The translations under genes and the position numbers were made by a program. Shown piece after piece: positions 15,470 to 15,759 of a DNA stretch of 15,759 nt. Position 1 is the stretch's first letter. Every line of letters starts with the position of its first letter. The notes under the pieces were generated by a model that did no database searches, was not told the origin of the DNA, and worked only from the letters and a program-made list of their open reading frames with translations. This stretch comes from SURF-32 sp964648365 (GTDB taxonomy: Bacteria; Planctomycetota; Phycisphaerae; UBA1845): contig CAZYLK010000150.1 in NCBI GenBank assembly GCA_964648365.1, positions 1 to 15,759 on the forward strand. Direction: 5' to 3'.

Positions 15470-15488
15470 CGCCGGTTGGAAACCGGCG
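15470..15488 (+). terminator. GC hairpin behind the thioesterase gene
   Basis: CGCCGGTT (15470-15477) pairs perfectly with AACCGGCG (15481-15488) around a GGA loop, beginning 9 nt after the thioesterase stop. No T-tract follows. It resembles the short palindromes frequent behind genes in GC-rich planctomycetes and may be a terminator or 3'-end stabiliser, or simply a dispersed repeat. From here to 15622 I see no gene. Confidence 0.45.
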
Positions 15489-15622
15489 CTACACTCGGAG
15501 CCCCGGCCCGCCGCGGGCGGATCTACGACACTCATGCCGGGGTTCACCGCTGGAAGCCCGCGCCGTCCTGACACGCCGGGACTTCCAAGGGTTTGGTTTC
15601 CGCCCGCGCCCGGCTTTCAAGC

Positions 15623-15664
15623 AAAAAAAAAGTCCCTCACCGGCGCCGGCCGGCGCGGTGAGGG
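15623..15664 (-). terminator. Strong intrinsic terminator, minus strand
   Basis: CCCTCACCG (15634-15642) pairs perfectly with CGGTGAGGG (15656-15664). The inner sequence can add a CGCC/GGCG stem past one bulged G. On the minus strand the stem is followed by AC and nine Ts (A9 at 15623-15631 on the plus strand). This is a complete rho-independent terminator for a transcript entering from the right edge. Confidence 0.85.
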
Positions 15665-15712
15665 TTCGTGTTAACGGTCCGTCGCGCTGTGATTCGCGCG
15701 TGCTTGTGCTCG

Positions 15713-15757
15713 TCAGCGTCCCGCCGACGCCAGCGGGAAGTTCGGGTCTTCCGACAC
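15713..15757 (-). CDS. Possible 3' end of a gene entering from the right
   Basis: A minus-strand frame open at the window edge reads VSEDPNFPLASAGR and stops with TGA at 15713-15715, about 50 nt before the strong minus-strand terminator. The terminator requires a minus-strand gene here, and this frame has the most protein-like composition; another open frame is Arg-rich and would stop inside the terminator stem. Too little is visible to name the product. Confidence 0.45.
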   Translation of the reverse strand: MSEDPNFPLASAGR

Positions 15758-15759
15758 TT

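Overview
The window is a GC-rich bacterial chromosome segment. No marker gene fixes the species. Several traits fit a planctomycete, possibly of the Phycisphaerae type: a giant secreted or membrane protein of beta-rich character, single-gene ECF sigma/anti-sigma cassettes, TTG starts, and short GC palindromes with small A/T loops behind genes. This assignment is inference.

Layout. Positions 2-7294 (+) hold the 3' part of one giant gene. Its 2,400-residue product is two diverged copies of the same approximately 1,200-residue envelope protein fused in one frame, with a signal-peptide-like segment buried at the junction. A 250-bp convergent spacer (7295-7546) carries a large nested inverted repeat. 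Next, on the minus strand, come two tandem paralogous four-helix membrane proteins (9688-8681 and 8677-7547), possibly led by a 96-residue small ORF (9985-9695). Divergent from these, 10043-11924 (+) is a three-gene cassette: an ECF sigma factor, a one-helix membrane protein that is probably its anti-sigma factor, and an exported protein resembling a stand-alone secretin beta domain.

Convergent to that cassette, 14848-12011 (-) is a tight two-gene unit. An AAA_14/DUF4143 ATPase with a C-terminal PD-(D/E)XK-like domain is followed after 6 nt by a six-helix SpoIIE/RsbU-type PP2C phosphatase. The unit has a clear sigma-70-like promoter inside an AT-rich island, with a dyad around the -10 box. 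Divergent from it, 15069-15461 (+) encodes a FlK-family hotdog thioesterase with all three catalytic positions at the expected spacing. The right edge holds a textbook intrinsic terminator on the minus strand, and probably the last codons of a minus-strand gene entering from outside the window.

Functionally the window is dominated by envelope and signalling genes (sigma/anti-sigma, PP2C, membrane pairs) rather than metabolism; the thioesterase is the only clear enzyme of small-molecule metabolism. No tRNA, rRNA, CRISPR array, transposase or phage gene was seen. The most unusual items are the fused duplicate giant gene with its cluster of G/C homopolymer tracts, the ATPase-phosphatase pair, and the sigma cassette with a truncated secretin-like output gene.
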